A stretch of DNA of 41,923 nucleotides from CAYHGV01 sp964356135 (GTDB taxonomy: Bacteria > Hydrothermota > Tepidihabitantia > CAYHGV01): contig CAYHGV010000008.1 of the NCBI GenBank assembly GCA_964356135.1, positions 1 to 41,923 of the forward strand, written 5' to 3'. The notes below the pieces were generated by a model that had not been told where the DNA came from, searched no databases, and saw only the letters and a list, made by a program, of their open reading frames with translations. A program made the position numbers and the translations under genes. This document shows positions 13,464-22,309 of the stretch, in pieces (the stretch's first letter is position 1; each line of letters begins with the position of its first letter).

Positions 13464-15530
13464 TTGAAAATTTTGAGATTGGCAACACTTCTTGAGATAA
13501 CAGGCGTAATGCTTGGGTTGGTGCCTTCGAGGGCACCGGCAGAGTTCGAAGGTCGGGTCGTCCGGGCGGTCCGGGCGGTTGCACCACCGGTCATCGACGG
13601 TGTGCTCGACGACCGGTGCTGGCAGCTTGCAAGCCCGGCAACCGACTTTTATATGGTCGAGCCCAATCCGGGCGCACCGGTCACGCAACCGACGATGGTT
13701 TTTATCTGCTACGACGATGAGAAAATCTATTTCGGAATTCATATGGCAGAAGACAAGCCGGATAAGCTCCAGGCGGCGGCAAACCAGCGCGACGGTACGG
13801 TCTATATGGACGATTCGTTCGAGATTCTCATCGATACCTACTGCGACCGGCGCAATGGCTACTATTTTATGTCGAACCTTCAGAACGCCAGGCTCGACGG
13901 CCGGATCGTCGATAACGGCCGCAACACCGACCAGACCTGGGATGGTTCCTGGATGACGAAAGCCCGGCTGGCGAAAGGCGGCTGGGAGATGGAGATAGCG
14001 ATTCCGTTTTCGGAGCTCAGCTTTCACCGGTCGGACAGCCTCGTCTGGGGTATTAATTTCTGTCGGGTCGAACGACCCAACTGGGAAAGCACCAGCTGGG
14101 CGCCGGTGCAGCGGTGGGACCAGGTTTCTAACTACGGCACGCTTGTCGGTATTTCGATCAAGCCAAAAATCAAACGATTCGAATTTCTGCCGTATGGGGC
14201 GATACGATACGAGGCTGATTCTTTGAAGCCGAAAGCGGGAATTGATGGGGAATATAACCTGACCTCGAATCTGGTTTTCAATGCAACCGTGTTGCCGGAT
14301 TTTGCCCAGATTGAATCCGACCCGTTCCAATTCAACCTTTCCTATCAGCAGGGCGAAGAACTCTATTTCCCGGAAAAGCGGCCGTTCTTTCTCGAAGGCG
14401 GTGCGATTCTCAAAACCCCGCTTCAACTTTTTTATACGCGCCGCATCAATGAAATCCTCGCCGGCGCCAAACTCTACGGAAAAATCAGATCCACGGAAGT
14501 ATTAGGACTCGATGTCCAGGCGAAAGACACCGAAGAGAATTTCTCGGTGCTCCGGCTGAAGCAGGAGCTGTTTCGCACCACCACCATCGGTTTGCTCGCA
14601 ACTCATAAGCAGCACGCCGACACTATCAGTCAGGCGGCGGGCGTCGATTTTAATCAGCAGCTCTACGGTCCATTCCTCTTAACCTCTCAATTCGCCGCGA
14701 GCCGGAACACCGGCGTGACCGGTGACCAGTGGGCAGGTAATCTCGGGATCACCGGCGAAACCGGGAACTACGGCGGTGAATTTTTTGCAGGAAGGATCGG
14801 TAAGGAATTCCGGGTCGACCAGGGTTTTATCAATGCCTATGACATCAACCGCCAGGGGGTTTCCGGTTCCGGCTGGGGCAAATTTATCAAGGACCGAGGT
14901 TGGTTTCAATGGATTACGGCGGGCGGTGAGTTCGATGTCGACCAGGAGATCGGGAACAAACTTGCCCGTGCCCAGACGAAACTCAACCTTGAGTTTGTCA
15001 CCCGTCCGAAAGTGCGGTTCGAAGTAAATGGTGAGAGGAGCTATGAGCGATACGGTGACCAGGAATTTGACAACCGGACGGTCGGCTTCGAAGTTGAAAC
15101 CAATGTCGGCGGGATGACCGGGGTCGCTTCAATCTATACGGTCGGCACGGTCTACGACCTGCCGTTTCAATTTTTTCATTTCGGATTTCTCTTTCTGCCG
15201 GTGCAGCGCATCTCAGCTTTTCCGATTTTTCAAATCTATAAGTCGGGAGATACGCGCTGGCATTGGCTGACCAATACCCGTCTTTCCTACCAAATAACCG
15301 ATAAAGCCTTTGTGAGGGTTTTCCTGCAAGCCGAATCGAAAGCCGGTACTGCCGCCGACCAGCCGTTTGCGCTGGAAGGATTCAAAAATGTGAGCGGCAA
15401 TTTCCTCTTCGGTTATGAGTTTGCGCCCGGGACAATTCTCTATCTGGCGTACAATCAGATCCGCGATTTCGAACCGGCGGCGGTCAACCACATCGTCGTC
15501 GCCAAATTCAGCTATGCGTTCCGGTTCTGA
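13464..15530 (+). CDS. DUF5916-domain protein with N-terminal CBM9-like domain and outer-membrane barrel
   Basis: The frame opens with TTG directly after the YjbQ stop and gives 688 residues; this start supplies a good signal peptide (KILRLATLLEITGVMLGLVP, cut near APA), whereas the first internal ATG would truncate it. Residues about 30-215 are a CBM9-like sandwich (PPVIDGVLDDRCWQLA, MDDSFEILIDTYCDRR, WEMEIAIPFSELSF). Then comes the DUF5916 barrel (NATVLPDFAQIESDP, LSYQQGEELYFPEKRPFFLE), ending FSYAFRF with terminal Phe, as in barrels inserted by Bam. The family resembles TonB-dependent-type barrels without a plug; a role in glycan uptake is sometimes guessed but unproven. Confidence 0.9.
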   Translation: MKILRLATLLEITGVMLGLVPSRAPAEFEGRVVRAVRAVAPPVIDGVLDDRCWQLASPATDFYMVEPNPGAPVTQPTMVFICYDDEKIYFGIHMAEDKPDKLQAAANQRDGTVYMDDSFEILIDTYCDRRNGYYFMSNLQNARLDGRIVDNGRNTDQTWDGSWMTKARLAKGGWEMEIAIPFSELSFHRSDSLVWGINFCRVERPNWESTSWAPVQRWDQVSNYGTLVGISIKPKIKRFEFLPYGAIRYEADSLKPKAGIDGEYNLTSNLVFNATVLPDFAQIESDPFQFNLSYQQGEELYFPEKRPFFLEGGAILKTPLQLFYTRRINEILAGAKLYGKIRSTEVLGLDVQAKDTEENFSVLRLKQELFRTTTIGLLATHKQHADTISQAAGVDFNQQLYGPFLLTSQFAASRNTGVTGDQWAGNLGITGETGNYGGEFFAGRIGKEFRVDQGFINAYDINRQGVSGSGWGKFIKDRGWFQWITAGGEFDVDQEIGNKLARAQTKLNLEFVTRPKVRFEVNGERSYERYGDQEFDNRTVGFEVETNVGGMTGVASIYTVGTVYDLPFQFFHFGFLFLPVQRISAFPIFQIYKSGDTRWHWLTNTRLSYQITDKAFVRVFLQAESKAGTAADQPFALEGFKNVSGNFLFGYEFAPGTILYLAYNQIRDFEPAAVNHIVVAKFSYAFRF

Positions 15531-15858
15531 GGGTGTCAGCGCAGCGATTAAGCTTCATCTCCCAATAAAGTAAAAAAAAGGATTTGAAAAAATCTCTTTA
15601 CAAGTTAATCCCACCGCTACCAAGACAACCAATTGCTAACAAAAAATAGTTGATTTCACAGGGTTTTCTCCGACCTTATCGTAGTGGTCGGATCGGACCG
15701 AGGATTATCCGACACTACCCGAATGTAAACGAATATTTGCCAAAAATTTTTTATACTCTCATTTTTGGAATCTAATCCTCTCTTCGTGTTCATTCGTGGT
15801 TAATTTTTAATTTCGCGACTGGAAGTCGCTCCCACAGGTTTTCTCCGACCCTATCCCT
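15531..15858. repeat. 328-base gap with a palindrome, a repeated CACAGG word and a GCGACT hairpin
   Basis: No gene is visible. Three items stand out. First, an inverted repeat at 15681-15718 (arms about GTAGTGGTCGGAT and ATTATCCGACACTAC). Second, a direct repeat CACAGGgTTTTCTCCGACC at 15657-15676 and 15833-15850, the second copy reaching almost to the greA stop. Third, a perfect hairpin GCGACT-gga-AGTCGC (15815-15829). The stretch 15785-15812 contains the inverse of the accacgaatgaacacgaag word, tying it to the 901-1356 repeats. Both flanking genes end here, so one of the palindromes may act as a bidirectional terminator, though no T tract supports that. Confidence 0.6.
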
Positions 15859-17928
15859 TCAATAGTTCTGGAGAGCTTTTTCAATGGTAACGACTTCGTA
15901 GAGCGAATCGATCAACCGGAGCCGCTCACCCGGTTTTTTCCCCAAGAGAAAATTGATTGCAATCGGTGCCTGGTCGGAGATGACGTTGTGTTCGATGTCG
16001 ATATCCCAGCGGCCGAGGATGGTATAGACGAGGAGTTCACCGGTATCGAGATTTTTCAAGTGAACTCGTGTGCCGACTGCTATCTGGTCGGTTTCGATCC
16101 GGGACGGTTCGATAATTTTGACTTTTTGTAACGCAGTTTCGATCTCTTGTACTTTCCGGTAGAGCTGTTTCTCCCGTTCTTTTGCCGCTTTGTACTCATA
16201 GTTTTCACTCAAGTCGCCAAATCCCCGTGCCCGACCGATATCGGTCCGGTTCTGGGGAAGGTCAACCGTCAAGAGCCGGTTCAGTTCTTCTTTCTTCTTG
16301 AATAACGCTTCTTTGGTCGTCCAGATCACATCCGCTTCTTTCTTGAAAAGATGGGGGTGGCGATGCTGGATAATTTTTACGAGGTCACTTTTGACGTAGT
16401 CGGCAAGCTGTTTACTCGTATCGATCGCGGTCAGAATCGAACCCACTTCAGGCTCAGACGCTTGATCGATAATCGTTCGAAAACTCTTGCCGGCAAGTAT
16501 CGGCTGGACGAAGGTTCTGGTTCCTTTTATTTCCTCGAGATTGGTGATGAGCCGGACCAGGGCGGCGGGTGATAAAAATTCGACCACCTCGCCGCGCGCG
16601 AGGTTTTTCAAAAACCACTGGTAGTGGCGGGGATGGTTGCGGGCGAGCAGAAAAATGTCCTGGTAGATATCTTTCAGCACCGCCGGCCGGGATTCGAGCG
16701 CCGCTTTGAGCTCATCAAAGAGGCTTGCATCATCGACCGCGAAGAATATTTTTTTAAAGGCAGCGGGCCAGGCAGCGGGGTCCTGGGTTCGGATCGTGGC
16801 TAACAAAAACCGGTGGTGCTGGGGATTCTGAAGTCCCCGAGCGATCTGATCCACGGGAAAGCCGCTAAGAAGCGTATCGACCGTATATGAAAATTCCTCC
16901 GGACACTGCTCATCCTGACATAAGAGGAGGATGTCAAGTGCCAGCCCGGGGTTTCCACGGTAAGCCCGGGTGCCGAGTTTCACAAGCTGCGGTCGAAGCT
17001 GGGCGAAGACCCCGGGTTGCTTGCGGGCATACTCTTCGGCGAGCCGGTATTTTTCCTTTGGGTCAGCGGTTTCAAAGGCGCGCAGTGCCTCGCCGGTCCG
17101 GTCAACCCCAACCGCCACGTATTCGTAGGTTTTACGGTTGGTGCCGCCGATTCGGATTTGGGGGTCGTTTTCAAGACTCTTTTTTTGCTTATTCCACCAT
17201 GCGTTCCAGTCATCGGGATTGACGATACCGGTGCAGTAGTCCTTGATCTGGGCAGCGGTCAGGGGTTGGGTGAAGCTCCGCACGATCAACCTGACGAGTC
17301 GGTGGGGATCGCGTACCGCCATTTCTTGCAATTGAGTGATGGCGGTGCTCTTTTGGTAGAGAAAGTGGTCTTCGGAGAGCGGGGTGAGTATCTTTTTTGC
17401 CAGGTCGATCGTCAACTGCTGCCGTTTTTCTTTTTCGAAACTAAGGACGATTTCACGCCGCGCCGGGACGACTTCGAACACCGACCCGACGCCATAGTGT
17501 TCGTAATAAAAGTACCGGCCGATGTCGAACTGCAAGAACTCCTCAAGCCGGTCAACCGCTTTTGTCACCGGTTCGGCGGCAGCGAGTTGGGCGCAGCGCA
17601 GGAATTCCTCAAGGCGGTGATTCTCGGGATAGAGTTTTCGATAGAGCGTCAAAAGCTTTTCTCGAATTTTTTGATGATCGGCGGTATAGTAGGTCATGTG
17701 TTTATAGGTTTCGATCGCTTTGCGCAGTTCGCCGGCCGCTTCCCAATGACTGGCGAGGATATCCAATAATGGGTAGGCGCGGTCGGCGAACTGGGCATTT
17801 TTCAGTCCGGCCGCGATGGTAAAAAAATCTCTTGGGTTGGTCTCGGGTTTTTGCATCATTTCGAGCCAGATATCCTCAAGCCGGGAAAAATCGCGCTCGG
17901 CGATTATTTTTTTGATTGCTTCATTCAT
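15859..17928 (-). CDS. greA: extended GreA/GreB-family transcript cleavage factor
   Basis: From the ATG at 17928 the protein has 689 residues; an upstream GTG at 17985 would add 19. Only the last 150 or so residues are GreA-like: the coiled-coil NTD (KKKEELNRLLTVDLPQNR, then GFGDLSENYEYKAAKEREKQ, with the acidic DLSENYEY tip that reaches the RNA polymerase active site) and the C-terminal FKBP-like domain (VGTRVHLKNLDTGELLVYTI). The first 500 or so residues are helical, TPR-like repeats (LEDIWLEMMQKPETNP, AIETYKHMTYYTADH). Chlamydiae and Spirochaetes have comparably long GreA proteins, so the form is known; the role of the N-domain is not. It is downstream of sppA on the same strand. Confidence 0.88.
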   Translation of the reverse strand: MNEAIKKIIAERDFSRLEDIWLEMMQKPETNPRDFFTIAAGLKNAQFADRAYPLLDILASHWEAAGELRKAIETYKHMTYYTADHQKIREKLLTLYRKLYPENHRLEEFLRCAQLAAAEPVTKAVDRLEEFLQFDIGRYFYYEHYGVGSVFEVVPARREIVLSFEKEKRQQLTIDLAKKILTPLSEDHFLYQKSTAITQLQEMAVRDPHRLVRLIVRSFTQPLTAAQIKDYCTGIVNPDDWNAWWNKQKKSLENDPQIRIGGTNRKTYEYVAVGVDRTGEALRAFETADPKEKYRLAEEYARKQPGVFAQLRPQLVKLGTRAYRGNPGLALDILLLCQDEQCPEEFSYTVDTLLSGFPVDQIARGLQNPQHHRFLLATIRTQDPAAWPAAFKKIFFAVDDASLFDELKAALESRPAVLKDIYQDIFLLARNHPRHYQWFLKNLARGEVVEFLSPAALVRLITNLEEIKGTRTFVQPILAGKSFRTIIDQASEPEVGSILTAIDTSKQLADYVKSDLVKIIQHRHPHLFKKEADVIWTTKEALFKKKEELNRLLTVDLPQNRTDIGRARGFGDLSENYEYKAAKEREKQLYRKVQEIETALQKVKIIEPSRIETDQIAVGTRVHLKNLDTGELLVYTILGRWDIDIEHNVISDQAPIAINFLLGKKPGERLRLIDSLYEVVTIEKALQNY

Positions 17929-18016
17929 CGAGACGATAGCCGGGCAATCACCATTCAACCGATGCGGTCGGGAGTGCGGGGGCACGGGTAGCAGACCGGA
18001 TTGCGGTGCGACCGCA

Positions 18017-20293
18017 TTACTCCCCGAATTCGACTTCGGCGGGCATGAGGAAGAGCTTCGATTCTTTCAACATTGCCAGTAGTTTACAATCCTCAATCGC
18101 CAGGCGGGTGGGAAGGGTAACGCCCAAGTGCAATTGGAATCCTCTCTCGGCAGCGGGGTAGATGTCGATCGCAACTTCTTTATTTTTTAAGCCGGCGAGT
18201 TCTTTTGCCGTTTCGATAGCAGCGAGCAGACCGCCAACCTGATCGACCAGCCCGAGGTCTTTCGCCCGTGCGCCCGACCAGATTCGACCCTGGCCGATGG
18301 AATCGATGGCAGCGGTGGTCATGCGTCGGCCTTCCGCCACCCGCCGCAAAAACTGATTGTAGCCGTACTCGAGTTCTTTCTCGAGCCACTGCCGCTCGGT
18401 TTCGGAAAACGGGCGTAAATCGGAGAAGGCATCGGCATGCTCGCCTTTTTTCACCCAGTCCCAGGTAATTCCTAATTTTTCATAGAGACCGCGGGTAACG
18501 AGTTTGACCGATAAAATTCCAATCGAGCCGGTAATGGTGGCACGGTCGGCAAAGATGCGGTCGCCATAGCAGGCGATGTAGTAGCCGCCGGAACCGGCAA
18601 CATTACCGAGCGAAACAATTACCGGTTTTTTATCGCGGATCTGTTTCACCGCTTCGGTAATAATCTCGGAAGCGAGTGCCGAGCCGCCACCGGAATTGAT
18701 CCGGAATACCACCGCTTTGATCCGTGGGTCGTCTCTCACTTTTTTGAGCTGGCCGGCGACGGTTTCGGACCCGATATATTTGCCGGCACCGATGATCGGA
18801 ATCGGGTCGTTACCGGACCGACCGACAACGATGCTGCCTTCGGCGATGACGACGGCAATTTTCGGTTTTTCGTCGCGCCAGCTCCGTGCGACCTCGCCCG
18901 ATTTGAGAAATTTTCCGAGTGGTTGCCGGGATAGGGTTTTCCCGGTCCGGGCGGTAATCACTTCGTTCAATTGCTGAGTGAAGGCGACGGTATCGATGAG
19001 CCGGTTTTTGAGCGCTTCGGTTGCGTTGAAGAACGCATTTTGATTGATCAGTTGTTCGACCGTATCCCGGGGTAGATTCCGTGCCCGGGCAATTTCATCA
19101 ACCACCGGCGAGTAGAGGTCGTCTAAAATCAAACTCCGCTGTTCGCGGTCGGCATCGGACATGTCGGTCCGGGTAAAGGGCTCGACCGCCGATTTGTATT
19201 TACCGATATGCAGAACATCGGCTTCGATCCCGAGTTTGTCGAGTGTGCCTTTGAGATAAGGAGAAGCCATCCACAGGCCGGGGATCGCAACATCGCCCAT
19301 CGGCACGAGGATGATCTGGTCGGCAATCGAGGCAAGGTAATAATTTTTAAGACCATCATAGCCGTAGGCGTAGGCAATGATCGTTTTGCCCTTGTTTTTT
19401 AAATCGGCCACGACGGCACGCAGTTCTTCGGTCTGGGCTAACCCGAGGTTGAAATTTTTAAGATTGAGCAGCACTCCCCGGCAGTCATTCCGTTCTTTCA
19501 ACTGGTCGAGCCGATGAATCAGATTATAGAATGCGGGCTGCCGACGGAGCGAGAGGCCAAGGAGTAGACTCTCTTCTTTATCTTCGGCGTAATCGCCTTC
19601 GAGGGTGACCTCGACCAGCCGTTTCCGGGCAGGCAGGAAGGTCGGATAGGGTTTGCCCGAAAGGACGAGACCGACCGTGCCGTCATTCAGTTTGGTGTCA
19701 CCACTGCTCCCGATTTTAAGATTACCCAACGATACTTCCAATCCGAATCGGAATTGGTTGTTTTTATTGCCAGCAAACGAGACTACCATGCCGTTTATCG
19801 GTTCGACCCCGGCACCGTAAGAAAAACCGGTCAGGCTGTCCTGGTAGGAAGCGTCAAAGAAAAGGGTCAGCCGATCGGTGAGGGGACGCAGTCCAATTCC
19901 TGCCTGGATGCGGGGCGAACGTTTTAATTCCGAGGTGAAGCCGAAGGAGAGGAAGCGGGTGGGACGGCAGAGCGCACCCAGGGTGTGGGTGGTGGTCGTG
20001 CCGAAATCGAAACTGTACCCGAAGGCAAGCGGTTTAGCTAACCGTACGCCGGTTGCGAGTTCATACGAGGTCGTATCGGGCTTGAACCGGGCGGCAAATC
20101 CGATACCGCCGAGAGCAAAGCCGATACTCTGTCCGGAGGTGAAGTTTCGTTGATAGCAGAGTTCAACCCCGGGATTAATGCCGAAACCAGCCGGGTTAAG
20201 AAAAAAGCCGTTCGAGCGGGTGGCAGTGGTAACCGAGGAACCATCAAAAAACGGCTGGGTTACGAGCGTGATCAAAACCATAGCATGCAACAT
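18017..20293 (-). CDS. sppA: signal peptide peptidase SppA with N-terminal beta-barrel-like extension
   Basis: The 758-residue protein has its SppA part from about residue 225: two tandem ClpP-fold halves as in the E. coli 67-kDa form. The catalytic pair is intact: Lys367 (IGKYKSAVEPF) and Ser568 (GNVAGSGGYY), with RINSGGGSALASEII and the ITGSIGIL block. Family members digest leftover signal peptides at the inner membrane, facing the periplasm. Unusually, residues about 15-220 look like porin strands (GVELCYQRNF, SIGFALGGIGFAARF, FGLEVSLGNLKIG), with a short signal at the start and no inner-membrane anchor. AAGGAGGAATT precedes the ATG; the promoter is at 20320-20348. Confidence 0.92.
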   Translation of the reverse strand: MLHAMVLITLVTQPFFDGSSVTTATRSNGFFLNPAGFGINPGVELCYQRNFTSGQSIGFALGGIGFAARFKPDTTSYELATGVRLAKPLAFGYSFDFGTTTTHTLGALCRPTRFLSFGFTSELKRSPRIQAGIGLRPLTDRLTLFFDASYQDSLTGFSYGAGVEPINGMVVSFAGNKNNQFRFGLEVSLGNLKIGSSGDTKLNDGTVGLVLSGKPYPTFLPARKRLVEVTLEGDYAEDKEESLLLGLSLRRQPAFYNLIHRLDQLKERNDCRGVLLNLKNFNLGLAQTEELRAVVADLKNKGKTIIAYAYGYDGLKNYYLASIADQIILVPMGDVAIPGLWMASPYLKGTLDKLGIEADVLHIGKYKSAVEPFTRTDMSDADREQRSLILDDLYSPVVDEIARARNLPRDTVEQLINQNAFFNATEALKNRLIDTVAFTQQLNEVITARTGKTLSRQPLGKFLKSGEVARSWRDEKPKIAVVIAEGSIVVGRSGNDPIPIIGAGKYIGSETVAGQLKKVRDDPRIKAVVFRINSGGGSALASEIITEAVKQIRDKKPVIVSLGNVAGSGGYYIACYGDRIFADRATITGSIGILSVKLVTRGLYEKLGITWDWVKKGEHADAFSDLRPFSETERQWLEKELEYGYNQFLRRVAEGRRMTTAAIDSIGQGRIWSGARAKDLGLVDQVGGLLAAIETAKELAGLKNKEVAIDIYPAAERGFQLHLGVTLPTRLAIEDCKLLAMLKESKLFLMPAEVEFGE

Positions 20294-20319
20294 AATTCCT
20301 CCTTACGGTTTATTGGCTA

Positions 20320-20348
20320 ACGATAGCTTGGCGGTCAGGTTTGGTCAA
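20320..20348 (-). promoter_or_regulatory. promoter of sppA
   Basis: Minus strand: -35 TTGACC (20343-20348), 17-base spacer, -10 TATCGT (20320-20325). A start near 20313 leaves a short leader carrying the AAGGAGG site, unlike the leaderless promoters elsewhere. Confidence 0.55.
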
Positions 20349-20407
20349 GATAAAATATACGGGTTGAGGTTAGACTATTCAACGAGTGTCTATCGATGTT
20401 TTTATAA

Positions 20408-22300
20408 TTAGCTACGGTCGCGATAGCCGAAGAGCCGCAGGCTATTCGCGATCACGATGATACTGATCCCGACATCGGCAAAAATCGCCAAGGCGAGATT
20501 ACTGAGCCCGCCCAGCGCTAATGCCAAGAACAGTACTTTGACCGCCACCGCGAGTGAGATGTTCCAGCGGAGGGTGGTGATACAGCGGCGACCTAACCGG
20601 ACGAGAAAGGGGATGAGCTTGAGATTGTCATTCATCAGGGCGATATCCGAATTTTCAATTGCAACATCAGAGCCGATCGCGGCAAGCGCAATGCCAACCG
20701 AAGCGCTGGCAAGGGCGGGTGCATCGTTGATCCCATCGCCGACCATTGCGATATGGCGGTACTGCCGGCTGAGCCTTGAAAGCTCTTCGACTTTTTTATC
20801 GGGCAGTAACTCGGCTTTGACGGTATCAATGCCTAATTGGCGGGCGATAAAGTGAGCCGACGGCGCGTTGTCGCCGGTGAGAATGACCGGCACGATCTTC
20901 AGCTTGAGCAGACTGTCAACCATCGGTTTGCTTTCTTTTCTTAGTTCATCGGTCACGCTGATGATCCCTTTTACCCTTTTGTTGTCGCTGATGACGATAG
21001 CGGTTTTGCCTTCTGCTTCAAACGCGCTGACTTTTTTAAGGACTGCTTCTTCAATCTGGTGCTCTTCGGTCACAAACCGGATGTTGCCCAGACAGTGATG
21101 GCGGTCAAAGCAGACCGTGCACTCACCTTTTACTCCTTTGCCGGCAACCGCTTGAAAATTTGTAAACCGATGGGGCTTGACTTTTTTCTCGACCGCTTTA
21201 TTGACAATACCTTTGCCGATCGGGTGTTCGGAGAGTACGCCCAGTCCGGCGGCGCAGGCGATAACCGCTTCTTCGCTGAAACCGTTGAACGGGATAATGT
21301 CGGAAACGGTCGGCTCGCCCAAGGTTAAGGTGCGGGTCTTATCATAGGCAATCGCTTTCAGTTTCCCCATTTCTTCGATAAACCTTCCCCCTTTGATCAA
21401 TGCTCCTTTCCGGGTGGCGTTGCCGAGGGCAGAGAAGATTGCGATCGGGGTCGAGATGACTAACGCGCACGGGCAGGAGATAACGAGCAGGGTGAGGGCC
21501 TGTTTGAACCAGAAGTAAAATGGTTTACCGAGGAAGACAACCGGAATGACGACGACGAGAACGGCGGCACCGGTCATGGCGGGAGTATAGATCTGAGCGA
21601 ATTTTTCGATGAATCGATGGGACTTTGATTTTTTCTCTGCCGCCTGATAGGTGAGCGCAATAATTTTCGCGAGGGTGGTATCGTTTGCCGTCTTGGTAAC
21701 CTTCATTTCAAGAACGCCCGGACCGTTCTGGGTGCCGGCAAAGACCGTAGCGCCCGGATGTTTGTTCTGGGGAAGCGATTCGCCGGTGATCGATGCTTCA
21801 TCGACGAGCGAGCTGCCGGCGACGATTTCGCCGTCAAGCGGGATCTGGTCGCCCGGTTTGATCATGACCCGGTCCCCGATTTTTATCGCTTCGAGCGGGA
21901 CTCGTTCGTTCGAGCCTTTCAGTCGGGCCGACTTCGGCGTCCGGGCAATGAGTTCTTCTAAGGCAGTCTGACTGCGCTTCATGCCGAATTCTTCCAGGGT
22001 ATCGCCGAGGGCAAACAGGACAATAATAATAACCGCTTCTTCAAACTGCCGCAGATAGATTGCGCCGACGGTAGCGATCATCATCAGGAGATTGATATCG
22101 GCAAAATTGAACTTCACCAGGCTTTGGATGCCGCGGACAAAAACCTTTCGGCCGAAAACGATAATCAAGGCAAAAAAGACGGGGAGTTCGATCCACAACG
22201 GAACCCGCAAGGAGAAGAACGACAGGACCTCAAACGGAATAATTATTGCCAGCGAGACGAGCAACCAGCGGAACCGGCGGTCTTTCAGCAACTCTTGCAT
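20408..22300 (-). CDS. P1B-type heavy-metal-transporting ATPase with altered DKTRT phosphorylation motif
   Basis: The 630-residue protein has P1B ATPase motifs in order: TGES (172-175), the metal-binding CPC in ISCPCALVIS (276-278), the aspartyl phosphorylation site Asp320 in DKTRT, SEHP (357-360) and GDGIND (521-526). CPC together with Lys588 (AVAVKVLF) and Asp609 (FADVGIS) in the last helices fits the zinc/cadmium/lead exporter subgroup (ZntA/CadA). No N-terminal HMA metal-binding domain is present. The motif is normally DKTGT; here the codon is CGC (Arg323), which may impair phosphorylation. No metalloregulator is adjacent. Nine bases separate it from the DUF4837 gene upstream. Confidence 0.93.
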   Translation of the reverse strand: MQELLKDRRFRWLLVSLAIIIPFEVLSFFSLRVPLWIELPVFFALIIVFGRKVFVRGIQSLVKFNFADINLLMMIATVGAIYLRQFEEAVIIIVLFALGDTLEEFGMKRSQTALEELIARTPKSARLKGSNERVPLEAIKIGDRVMIKPGDQIPLDGEIVAGSSLVDEASITGESLPQNKHPGATVFAGTQNGPGVLEMKVTKTANDTTLAKIIALTYQAAEKKSKSHRFIEKFAQIYTPAMTGAAVLVVVIPVVFLGKPFYFWFKQALTLLVISCPCALVISTPIAIFSALGNATRKGALIKGGRFIEEMGKLKAIAYDKTRTLTLGEPTVSDIIPFNGFSEEAVIACAAGLGVLSEHPIGKGIVNKAVEKKVKPHRFTNFQAVAGKGVKGECTVCFDRHHCLGNIRFVTEEHQIEEAVLKKVSAFEAEGKTAIVISDNKRVKGIISVTDELRKESKPMVDSLLKLKIVPVILTGDNAPSAHFIARQLGIDTVKAELLPDKKVEELSRLSRQYRHIAMVGDGINDAPALASASVGIALAAIGSDVAIENSDIALMNDNLKLIPFLVRLGRRCITTLRWNISLAVAVKVLFLALALGGLSNLALAIFADVGISIIVIANSLRLFGYRDRS

Positions 22301-22309
22301 CGGCGAATA

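Noticed and set aside
13401..14426. 341-codon minus-strand frame
   Set aside because: Antisense to YjbQ and the DUF5916 gene, no domain, no start signal.
17017..17769. 250-codon plus-strand frame
   Set aside because: Antisense to the long greA, no recognisable features.
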